A stretch of DNA of 24,058 nucleotides from Spirochaetota bacterium (GTDB lineage Bacteria > Spirochaetota > UBA4802 > JAFGJZ01): assembly GCA_023396615.1 (NCBI GenBank), contig JAEWVM010000246.1:1-24058 (forward strand). The letters run 5' to 3'. The translations under genes were made by a program, and so were the position numbers. The notes below the pieces were generated by a model, which did not search any database, was not told where the DNA came from, and saw only the letters and a list, made by a program, of their open reading frames with translations. Below are positions 8,492 through 14,751 of this stretch, piece by piece. The first letter of the stretch is position 1. Each line of letters opens with the position of its first letter.

Positions 8492-8754
8492 AAAAAGCAC
8501 CTCAAAAATTTTTTAAAATATCTTTGACAGATTTCATCTCCAATAAGAAAACTATGTCTGTTAGAGCTTATCGGTATTTAGAAAAAAATCTTGATAAAAA
8601 TAAGAAACGAGACATAATTTTTTTATTGACTTTCGTCATCAGCAAAGTAGTCTCTCCATTACCCTATAAAAGAGAAGTTGGAGAATCGCTTTTTGCGAGT
8701 CGGGATTCTATTGTTTTCGTTTAGATATTGAATATACAATGTAGTAGGTTGATA
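8492..8754. promoter_or_regulatory. intergenic region before nrdD with a 14-bp palindrome and a weak promoter
   Basis: This 263-bp gap separates the divergent exported-protein gene and nrdD. ATTGAATATACAAT (8727-8740) is an inverted repeat (ATTG/CAAT arms around an AT core) 14 bp before the nrdD ATG. TTGTTT (8711-8716), a 16-nt spacer and TATACA (8733-8738) form a weak promoter overlapping it. A local hairpin ACTTT/AAAGT (8630-8646) and a TCTCCA/TGGAGA pair further upstream are also present. A 66-codon TTG-initiated frame (8524-8724) has no ribosome binding site and is not called. No known riboswitch was recognised. Confidence 0.35.
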
Positions 8755-10818
8755 ATGCCAGAACTTCGTTCATCCCTGAAATTCATTTTAAAACGCGACG
8801 GCCGTTTGGCTGAGTTTGATCCGAAGAAGATCGCTGAAGCTGTTTTTAAAGCAGCCAGATCTGTAGGCGGAACAGACAATGAAAAATCAGAAGGTGTTAC
8901 GCGTTCGGTTGTTGATATTCTTGAAATAATTTATAAAGACGGCCGGGTTCCGACTGTTGAGAATATTCAGGATCTTGTTGAAAAAATTCTGATAGAGAAG
9001 GGTCACGCTAAGGTAGCGAAGGCATATATTCTTTACAGAGATCAGCATAGAAAGATCCGTGACAGCAAAACTCTCATGAATGAGGGTCTTGATCTTATAG
9101 ACAATTATCTTGACCGCAGTGACTGGAGAGTTAAAGAAAACAGCAATATGAGTTATTCCCTACAGGGGCTTAATAATCACCTTGCTTCCGCGTTAACTGC
9201 CAAGTACTGGCTTGAAAGAATTTATCCGCCTGAAATAAGAGACATTCATAATTCATGCGATGTTCATCTTCATGACTTGGGTCTTCTTTCAGCTTATTGT
9301 GTCGGCTGGGATTTAAAAGACCTTCTTCTTTCCGGTTTCGGAGGAGTTGTAGGAAAAATTGAATCAAAGGCGCCAAAGCATTTTAGAACTGCTCTCGGAC
9401 AGATAGTGAATTTTTTCTATACGCTTCAGGGCGAATCAGCGGGAGCTCAGGCTTTCGCGAATTTTGACACGTTTCTTGCTCCATTTATCCGTTATGATAA
9501 ACTTACGTATAAAGAAGTTAAACAGTCTTTGCAGGAATTTTTCTTTAATATGAATATTCCTACCAGAGTGGGATTTCAGACTCCGTTCACCAATGTGACT
9601 CTTGATTTGATTGTTCCTGAAAATATTAAAGATGACTACGTTGTAGTCGGCGGAAAATATCTTGATACTAAATACGGCGAGTTTCAGGAAGAAATGGATA
9701 TGTTCAACGCCGCATTCTGCGAATGTCTTCTGGAAGGCGACTCAAAGAACAGAATTTTTACATTTCCGATTCCGACCTACAACATAGGTAAAAACTTTGA
9801 CTGGAATAATAAGAAGCTTGATAAGCTGTGGGAAATGACTGCGAAATACGGAATTCCTTATTTTGCCAATTTCGTTAATTCAGATATGAAGCCTGAAGAT
9901 GCCCGTTCTATGTGCTGCAGGCTGAGACTTGATAACCGTGAATTGCGTTCACGCGGCGGCGGACTTTTCGGCGCGAATCCGTTAACCGGAAGTATTGGTG
10001 TTGTAACAATTAACCTTCCGCGTCTTGCATATCTAACAAAAGATGAAGATAAGTTTTTCAAGCGTCTTGCCGAACTCATGGATTTGGCGAAAGAATCTCT
10101 CGAAATAAAACGAAAGGTTCTTGAGAGTTTCACTCTGAGCAATCTATATCCGTATACAAAACATTATCTTAGAGATATGTTCGAAAGAAATAAACAGTTC
10201 TGGCTGAATCATTTTTCAACCATCGGGCTTGTCGGAATGAATGAAGCTCTATGTAATCTTTTCGGAAAGGATATTTCAACAAAAGAAGGAAAAGCTTTTG
10301 CTGTAAAAGTTCTTGATTATATGAGAGAAAGGATAATGTCTTATCAGCAGGAAACCGGAAATCTGTATAATCTTGAAGCTACTCCTGCTGAAGGTGTTTC
10401 TTACAGATTTGCAAAGAATGATAAGGCTGAATTTCCTGATATAATTACATCAGGAGATAATGCTCCGTATTATACAAATTCTGTTCATCTGCCTGTAAAT
10501 CATACAGATGATATTTTTGATATTCTTGACCATCAGGACGCATTGCAGGTTAAGTTTACCGGTGGAACTGTTGTTCACGCTTTTCTTGGTGAAAACATTC
10601 AGGATCCTCAGATGGCAAAGGCTCTTGTAAAGAAGATTGCGGAAAACTATCATCTTCCGTATTTCTCTTTGACTCCGACATTTTCGATTTGTCCAATTCA
10701 CGGGTATATACCCGGTGCGCATAAATTTTGTCCTTATGAACACAGCAAGGAAGATTTAGAAAGATTCGGAATTGTTCTGCAGGATGAAAATGCGGAAAAA
10801 AAAATAGCGTCAATTTAA
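8755..10818 (+). CDS. nrdD: anaerobic ribonucleoside-triphosphate reductase, main chain lacking its glycyl-radical C-terminus
   Basis: Reduces ribonucleotides to deoxyribonucleotides without oxygen (class III). From the ATG at 8755 (AGTAGG 7 nt upstream; a TTG nine codons earlier is rejected) it has 687 residues. Residues about 1-95 are an ATP-cone (FILKRDGRLAEFDPKKIAEA), the allosteric site. The catalytic barrel follows, with CDVHLHDLG, GFQTPFTNVTLD, SMCCRLRLD and NPLTGSIGVVTINLPRL, the last two near the expected thiyl-radical loop. The C-terminus has SICPIHGYIPG (Cys about 646) and FCPYEH (Cys about 659) in the place of the usual four-Cys zinc site, then ends with IASI. The glycyl-radical motif R-V-x-GY, normally the last 60 or so residues, is absent here and is encoded by the next gene in a different frame. 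Allosteric and catalytic parts look intact. Confidence 0.95.
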   Translation: MPELRSSLKFILKRDGRLAEFDPKKIAEAVFKAARSVGGTDNEKSEGVTRSVVDILEIIYKDGRVPTVENIQDLVEKILIEKGHAKVAKAYILYRDQHRKIRDSKTLMNEGLDLIDNYLDRSDWRVKENSNMSYSLQGLNNHLASALTAKYWLERIYPPEIRDIHNSCDVHLHDLGLLSAYCVGWDLKDLLLSGFGGVVGKIESKAPKHFRTALGQIVNFFYTLQGESAGAQAFANFDTFLAPFIRYDKLTYKEVKQSLQEFFFNMNIPTRVGFQTPFTNVTLDLIVPENIKDDYVVVGGKYLDTKYGEFQEEMDMFNAAFCECLLEGDSKNRIFTFPIPTYNIGKNFDWNNKKLDKLWEMTAKYGIPYFANFVNSDMKPEDARSMCCRLRLDNRELRSRGGGLFGANPLTGSIGVVTINLPRLAYLTKDEDKFFKRLAELMDLAKESLEIKRKVLESFTLSNLYPYTKHYLRDMFERNKQFWLNHFSTIGLVGMNEALCNLFGKDISTKEGKAFAVKVLDYMRERIMSYQQETGNLYNLEATPAEGVSYRFAKNDKAEFPDIITSGDNAPYYTNSVHLPVNHTDDIFDILDHQDALQVKFTGGTVVHAFLGENIQDPQMAKALVKKIAENYHLPYFSLTPTFSICPIHGYIPGAHKFCPYEHSKEDLERFGIVLQDENAEKKIASI

Positions 10819-10885
10819 AAATGAACTATATTTGTCTCAGACCCTTTTAGGGATTGGGTTTCTATTATCAAAAAACGGGGGAAAC

Positions 10886-11038
10886 ATGGAAAAGGAAAAA
10901 AGAATTCCGGTAGAGGTTTATTCAAGGGTTGTGGGATATTTCAGACCTGTAAATCAGTGGAACAGAGGAAAACAGGAAGAATTTTCTGATAGATTGATGT
11001 ATTTTCCCGAACAAGTCGAAGAAAAAATCTACGCATGA
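10886..11038 (+). CDS. nrdD: separate glycyl-radical domain peptide of the anaerobic ribonucleotide reductase (split NrdD C-terminus)
   Basis: A 50-residue product with its own strong ribosome binding site (GGGGG, 5 nt before ATG 10886). Its sequence contains EVYSRVVGYFRPVNQWNRGK followed by QEEFSDRLMY, the canonical NrdD C-terminal block in which the Gly of VVGY (residue 17) carries the radical after activation by NrdG. It is not in frame with the nrdD body (67 nt separate body stop and this ATG), so it must be made as a separate chain that docks on the body, formally like the YfiD/GrcA spare part of pyruvate formate-lyase. Here, however, the body has no radical Gly of its own, so the peptide should be essential for activity. 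The stop overlaps the nrdG start as ATGA, so it is translated in the nrdDG operon. Confidence 0.92.
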   Translation: MEKEKRIPVEVYSRVVGYFRPVNQWNRGKQEEFSDRLMYFPEQVEEKIYA

Positions 11039-11778
11039 AGATCAGAGGTCTTCAGAAGACATCTCTGATTGATTATCCCGGAAAGATTTCTACGGTGATT
11101 TTTTCAGGCGGATGCAATCTGAGGTGCGGGTTTTGTCATAATTCCGAGTTGGTAAACAGCACGGAAGAAAAAAGAGGGATATCCGAAAAGGATATCTTTG
11201 CTTTTTTGTCTTCACGGAAAGGTCTTGTCGATGCGGTTGTTCTTTCGGGCGGTGAACCTCTTTTTCAAAAAGATGTAATTGAATTTATTTCTTTGCTAAA
11301 GAAGTCGGATCTTTTGGTTAAGATTGACACAAACGGTTTTTTCCCTGATAAGCTCAAAACGGCTATTGATATGGGTATTGATTATGTTGCTCTTGATATC
11401 AAGACTTCACCATCGAAATATCCTGTCATTACTGGTGTTAATGCAGATTTTGATAAAGTTAATGAGTCATTTAACTTGATAAAGAATTCGTCTGTTGATT
11501 ACGAATTGAGAATGACCTGTGTTGACGGGTTTTGTTCTGATGAAGATCTGTCCGAAATAGAAAAGACCCTCGGCAGGGTAAAGAGATTTTATCTCCAGCA
11601 ATTTGTTTCTGAATCTGCACTGGATCCTGCGTTTCAGGATATTCTTCCTCTTCCTTTTTCAAGGCTTCTTGAAATCAAAAAGAAAATTTCCGACTTTAGT
11701 GAAGATACTGTTATTCGCGGAATTTCCGAAGAAATTCCTGCTATTAGAGAGATGGCATCATTATCTGCTAATATCTGA
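11035..11778 (+). CDS. nrdG: anaerobic ribonucleoside-triphosphate reductase activating protein (radical SAM)
   Basis: 247 residues. A radical-SAM activase that uses S-adenosylmethionine and a [4Fe-4S] cluster to put the radical on the NrdD glycine. GGCNLRCGFCHN (residues about 25-36) is the C-x3-C-x2-C cluster motif; LSGGEPLFQ is the SAM-binding GGEP motif; KIDTNGFFPDKL and VALDIKTSPSKY are further SAM-fold strands. The N-terminus IRGLQKTSLIDYPGKIS is typical of the longer NrdG subfamily (about 230-250 residues rather than about 155). It overlaps the glycyl-radical peptide gene by 4 nt, consistent with its substrate being that peptide in complex with the body. Confidence 0.95.
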   Translation: MKIRGLQKTSLIDYPGKISTVIFSGGCNLRCGFCHNSELVNSTEEKRGISEKDIFAFLSSRKGLVDAVVLSGGEPLFQKDVIEFISLLKKSDLLVKIDTNGFFPDKLKTAIDMGIDYVALDIKTSPSKYPVITGVNADFDKVNESFNLIKNSSVDYELRMTCVDGFCSDEDLSEIEKTLGRVKRFYLQQFVSESALDPAFQDILPLPFSRLLEIKKKISDFSEDTVIRGISEEIPAIREMASLSANI

Positions 11779-11793
11779 TCGTTTATCAAAGGA

Positions 11794-11882
11794 GAGCCGC
11801 TTCGGGGCAAAGCTGTACTGAAGAGGTGAACATCATCGGTAAAGACATTTGAAGCGGCTCCCGATCACAGCTTAAATTAAGC
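11794..11882 (+). ncRNA. candidate pseudoknotted RNA element after nrdG
   Basis: A 10-bp perfect stem, GAGCCGCTTC (11794-11803) with GAAGCGGCTC (11851-11860), closes a 47-nt loop. Within the loop AAGCTGT (11810-11816) is fully complementary to ACAGCTT (11867-11873), which starts 6 nt after the stem, so an H-type pseudoknot can form. ACTG (11817-11820) and CGGT (11837-11840) could make a small inner hairpin. The same ACAGCTT overlaps a second small hairpin GCTTA/TAAGC (11870-11882), mutually exclusive with the pseudoknot. No U-run follows. It lies 15 nt after the nrdG stop and 113 nt before the end of the converging XRE gene. It matches no riboswitch class I can recall; orientation is assumed to be that of nrdG. 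Confidence 0.4.
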
Positions 11883-11994
11883 ACAAAAACCGGCAAAATA
11901 AAAACTAAAACTTAATCTTAATAAGAAGAAATTTTACATTGCGGAAACCAATACTGCGCTTTGAATTTAAACGAAGCTTGATAAATAGTATAAT

Positions 11995-12303
11995 CTATTT
12001 GGCCATGTCTCTGATTTCTTTTTTTAATTTTTCATGGTGCTCATTGACGATGGAGTCAAGTTTATCGAGAAAATTGTCACCGTATGAAGTTGATTCAGGA
12101 GAATAAAAAAGAGCCGAAGGTGAAACTTTTAGTTCTGCTGATAATGCTTCAAGCAGCTCGGCAGAAACGAATTTTTTTCCTGTCTCAATATTTCCGAGAT
12201 GAACTGTTCCGACTCCGACTTTTTCAGCCAATTCTTCCTGAGTAAGTCCGAGTTTTTTTCTGTAATGCTTAAGGTTTTCCCCGAAAATTCGTTTTATGTT
12301 CAT
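11995..12303 (-). CDS. XRE-family helix-turn-helix transcriptional regulator
   Basis: 102 residues. Residues about 8-65 form an XRE/Cro-CI HTH domain: NLKHYRKKLGLTQEELAEKV (helices 1-2), GVGTVHLGNIETGKK (recognition helix), then helices 4-5 ending LKVSPSALF. The tail (about 70-102) is a short charged helix, probably for dimerisation, with no enzymatic or metal-binding module. It is divergent from the hydrogenase-like operon, and two near-identical 18-19-bp repeats in the shared 225-bp promoter region are natural candidate operators, so autoregulation and control of that operon are inferred. The inducing signal cannot be deduced. Confidence 0.9.
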   Translation of the reverse strand: MNIKRIFGENLKHYRKKLGLTQEELAEKVGVGTVHLGNIETGKKFVSAELLEALSAELKVSPSALFYSPESTSYGDNFLDKLDSIVNEHHEKLKKEIRDMAK

Positions 12304-12334
12304 AAAATCAGCCGTGATGTATATTACTGATTTT
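12304..12334 (-). promoter_or_regulatory. inverted repeat covering the leader of the XRE gene up to its start codon
   Basis: AAAATCAG (12304-12311) and CTGATTTT (12327-12334) are perfect 8-bp arms around a 15-nt loop. On the minus strand the second arm directly abuts the XRE ATG (12303-12301). No clear Shine-Dalgarno is visible, so the hairpin could limit translation; as DNA it could also be an operator. Confidence 0.45.
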
Positions 12335-12344
12335 TAGAGTAAGG

Positions 12345-12375
12345 TAAATAGCCTTAAAAGATGGAAAAATGTCAA
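12345..12375 (-). promoter_or_regulatory. putative promoter of the XRE gene
   Basis: Minus-strand TTGACA (12375-12370, perfect) and TATTTA (12350-12345) are separated by 19 nt, slightly long. The -35 lies between the two direct repeats and the -10 overlaps the first repeat, so a regulator bound to the repeats would block it. Confidence 0.45.
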
Positions 12376-12395
12376 TAATAGCCTTTAAAGATAGG
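12347..12395. repeat. two direct repeats 30 bp apart, candidate XRE operator
   Basis: AATAGCCTTAAAAGATGG (12347-12364) and AATAGCCTTTAAAGATAGG (12377-12395) match at nearly all positions and start exactly 30 bp apart, about three helical turns, placing them on the same DNA face. Each contains a near-palindromic CTTWAAAG core. They overlap the -10 of the minus-strand XRE promoter and the -35 of the plus-strand operon promoter. Confidence 0.65.
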
Positions 12396-12411
12396 TGTAA
12401 AGGTGTATAAT
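12384..12411 (+). promoter_or_regulatory. putative promoter of the hydrogenase-4-like operon
   Basis: TATAAT (12406-12411, perfect) with TTTAAA (12384-12389, 4/6) 16 nt upstream. The -35 is inside the second direct repeat. The predicted leader is about 110 nt and contains GGTTTAAACC (12469-12478), GTTAAC (12482-12487) and TTAAGCTTAA (12488-12497), all perfect palindromes. Confidence 0.55.
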
Positions 12412-12528
12412 GTCCAAGAGAGAATTACAGTCATTAGTTCGAAAAAGCTATTGACTCCCAGCTATACGGGTTTAAACCACGGTTAACTTAAGCTTAATGT
12501 TATTTGAAATTGACCTTCGGAGATGGAG

Positions 12529-13983
12529 ATGAATATTCCGTTTCAGTCTGCGAATTGTTTTCCGGTATATAAAAAGGATATTCCGGTTTTTGAATTAGAA
12601 CAATTCTGCACTATTCCTTTTAACCAGTTCAGATTATGCGCATTTTTTGGTGTACCCGAAGGCGATTCTGTTAAAGTATACACAGTCCTTTCAGACGACA
12701 AATCCGATAAACTCTCTATTATTTCAACAATTCTAAAAAAAGATTCAGAATACAGTTCATTAACTGAGAAATTTCCTCAGTTTCATTTGTTTGAACGGGA
12801 ACTTTATGAAAACTATAAAATAAAACCGGTTGGGCATCCATGGCTGAAGCCGGTAAGAAAAATCAGCGGAAATTATCCTTTTTTTAAATGTAACGGTTCA
12901 GAAACACACGAGGTTGCGGTAGGTCCTGTTCATGCGGGAGTAATAGAACCCGGCCATTTTAGATTTAATTGCGCGGGAGAAAATATTCTTTCGCTTGAAA
13001 TCATGCATGGATATCAAAAACGGGGAGTCGAAAAACTATTTTTAGATGGTGATATATTTTCCAAAAGATCTCTTGCCGAATCAGTGTGCGGCGACAGTGC
13101 GGTTGCAGGGGTAAGTGCATATGCAGGTCTACTGGAATCACTCGGTAATTTGGAAATAGATCAAAAAACCCAAGTGCAAAGAGCTTTGATGCTCGAATTG
13201 GAAAGGGCTGCTTTTCATATAGGTGACTTGGGAGCAATTGCAGGTGATATAGCTTATATTTCCGGTGCGGATTTTTACGGTGCCGTAAGAACTATTGTTA
13301 TAAATACTTCGCAATCATTTGGCGGAAATAGATTCGGAAGAGGATTTGTAGGAATAGGTTCTAACAGATTTTCGATTGAAAAACAATTAGCTGAAAAGGC
13401 TATAAAAAATCTTAGAAAAGTTAAAGATGATATCGACGCGATTTCTTCGGCTTTTTTTTCTGATCCTATTGTTTTATCGCGTCTTGAAGATACATGTGTT
13501 GTTGATATAAATGAAATGATTAAGCTAAATGTAGTCGGAATGGCCGCAAGATCATGCGGAATTAAACGCGATGTAAGAACGGATAATCCCTGGGGATATT
13601 ACAAAGAATTGAAATTACAAACACATATTCTTGATAAAGGTGATCTTTTTTCAAGGGCATATTTGCGTTATCTTGAAGCTGTTGAATCTCTTGAAACAGC
13701 CATTAGAATATTATCAGAATATGATTTATCCGTTTGCGGAGAAGAAAAACATTTTTCTCTTCAGCCTGATTCTTTCTGTGTTTCTATGGTTGAAGCATGG
13801 AGAGGAGAACTAGCGCACATTCTTATAACTGACTCAAATGGAGAGCCACAGTTTTATAAAATTAAAGATCCCTCATTCAATAATTGGAGCGCATTGGAGC
13901 TTGCCGTGAGAGATAATGGTATCTCTGATTTTCCCGTATGTAATAAGAGTTTCAATCTGTCATATTGCGGATTTGATTTGTGA
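12529..13983 (+). CDS. large subunit of an Ehr-like (hydrogenase-4/NuoCD-type) complex, lacking Ni-Fe ligands
   Basis: 484 residues from ATG 12529 (CGGAG 6 nt upstream; the ATG two codons earlier is too close to it). An N-terminal NuoC/30-kDa-like part (to about residue 110) is fused to a NuoD/HycE-like part, as in HyfG/HycE. Family blocks seen: VGPVHAGVIEPGHFRF, IMHGYQKRGVEKL and RAAFHIGDLGAIAGD. In real group 4 Ni-Fe hydrogenases the metal is held by an R-x-CG-x-C pair and a C-terminal D-P-C-x-x-C pair. Here the first is ESVCGDS (Cys 187 kept, second position Ser 190) and the end is KSFNLSYCGFDL, with no C-x-x-C. No Ni-Fe site can therefore be expected. This fits the energy-converting-hydrogenase-related (Ehr) complexes, which share subunits with hydrogenases but lack the metal site. 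First gene of a six-gene operon. Confidence 0.88.
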   Translation: MNIPFQSANCFPVYKKDIPVFELEQFCTIPFNQFRLCAFFGVPEGDSVKVYTVLSDDKSDKLSIISTILKKDSEYSSLTEKFPQFHLFERELYENYKIKPVGHPWLKPVRKISGNYPFFKCNGSETHEVAVGPVHAGVIEPGHFRFNCAGENILSLEIMHGYQKRGVEKLFLDGDIFSKRSLAESVCGDSAVAGVSAYAGLLESLGNLEIDQKTQVQRALMLELERAAFHIGDLGAIAGDIAYISGADFYGAVRTIVINTSQSFGGNRFGRGFVGIGSNRFSIEKQLAEKAIKNLRKVKDDIDAISSAFFSDPIVLSRLEDTCVVDINEMIKLNVVGMAARSCGIKRDVRTDNPWGYYKELKLQTHILDKGDLFSRAYLRYLEAVESLETAIRILSEYDLSVCGEEKHFSLQPDSFCVSMVEAWRGELAHILITDSNGEPQFYKIKDPSFNNWSALELAVRDNGISDFPVCNKSFNLSYCGFDL

Positions 13984-13989
13984 GGAAAT

Positions 13990-14751
13990 ATGTTTGATTT
14001 TCTTTATGCGAGAAAGCGTCACGGAATTCAATATGTCAGAAGTATAACCGGATCAGTTCTTGATGAAAGATTCAGAGGTTATCCTTTAATGGATGAATCA
14101 GCATCAGTTGAAGATTTATCTCATGTTGCTGAGAAGTGTCCTCTTTCTGCAATTGATTCAGACAGAATGACTCTTGATTTAGGTAAATGTAATTTTTGCG
14201 GAGCGTGTGCAGAAAAAGGAAGTAAAATTCAATTTTCAAATAAGCATAAAACCGGAACGGATTTAAGAGAAAAATTGATAATTCAGAAAGGCGATAATTT
14301 TGAATCTTTTTTTTCAAATTCGATTAATGCAAGAAAAGAAATAAAAAGACTTTTCGGCCGGTCATTAAAACTCCGTTCTGTTTCTGCCGGAGGATGTAAT
14401 GCCTGCGAAATGGAACTTAATGCCTGCGGAAATGTAAATTTTGATATGGGGCGTTACGGAATTGAAGTGACGGCATCTCCACGTCACGCGGACGGAGTTG
14501 TAATTACCGGTCCGGTTTCTGTTAATATGAGTTATGCTCTTGAAGAAACTTTATCAGCTGTACCTGAACCAAAAATTGTAATAGCGATGGGAACATGTGC
14601 TATAAGCGGAGGATTGTTCGCAGAAAGCCCGGATATTGACAGAAGTTTTTTTCAAAAGCACAAAATTGATCTTTATATTCCGGGATGTCCTCCGCATCCT
14701 CTCACTTTTGTTAATGCGTTAATCCGGTTTATGGGGAAAAAGTATGAATAA
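13990..14751 (+). CDS. small (HyfI/NuoB-like) subunit of the Ehr-like complex with fused one-cluster ferredoxin domain
   Basis: 253 residues, start with TGAGGA upstream, 6 nt after the large-subunit stop. The C-terminal half is the NuoB/HycG-type small subunit: SAGGCNACEMELNAC, VVITGPVSVNM, MGTCAISGG and PGCPPHP provide the four Cys of the proximal [4Fe-4S] cluster (N2-type), all present. The N-terminal half is a ferredoxin-like domain (HyfH/HycF/NuoI type) with KCPLSAI and KCNFCGACAEKG only: of eight expected Cys, the fourth to seventh remain, which are exactly the ligands of one cluster, while the ligands of the other cluster are all missing. Electron transfer from a cytosolic donor through one ferredoxin cluster to the proximal cluster is the likely path. 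It overlaps the next gene by 8 nt. Confidence 0.9.
   Translation: MFDFLYARKRHGIQYVRSITGSVLDERFRGYPLMDESASVEDLSHVAEKCPLSAIDSDRMTLDLGKCNFCGACAEKGSKIQFSNKHKTGTDLREKLIIQKGDNFESFFSNSINARKEIKRLFGRSLKLRSVSAGGCNACEMELNACGNVNFDMGRYGIEVTASPRHADGVVITGPVSVNMSYALEETLSAVPEPKIVIAMGTCAISGGLFAESPDIDRSFFQKHKIDLYIPGCPPHPLTFVNALIRFMGKKYE

Noticed and set aside
8524..8724. 66-codon frame before nrdD
   Set aside because: TTG start, no ribosome binding site, no recognisable domain; lies in the promoter region.
8727..8740. Palindrome as an NrdR or FNR box
   Set aside because: ATTG/CAAT arms do not match the ACAC-w-ATATAT-w-GTGT NrdR consensus, and the spacing of TTG/CAA is 2 nt shorter than an FNR site; kept only as a palindrome.
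10819..10885. Frameshift joining the NrdD body to the glycyl-radical piece
   Set aside because: The body ends with a natural-looking tail and the peptide gene has its own GGGGG site and ATG; 67 nt separate them, so a one-base error would not give a normal fusion. Not fully excluded.
12529..13983. Calling the large subunit a functional Ni-Fe hydrogenase
   Set aside because: Second Cys of the first pair is Ser and the C-terminal C-x-x-C pair is missing.
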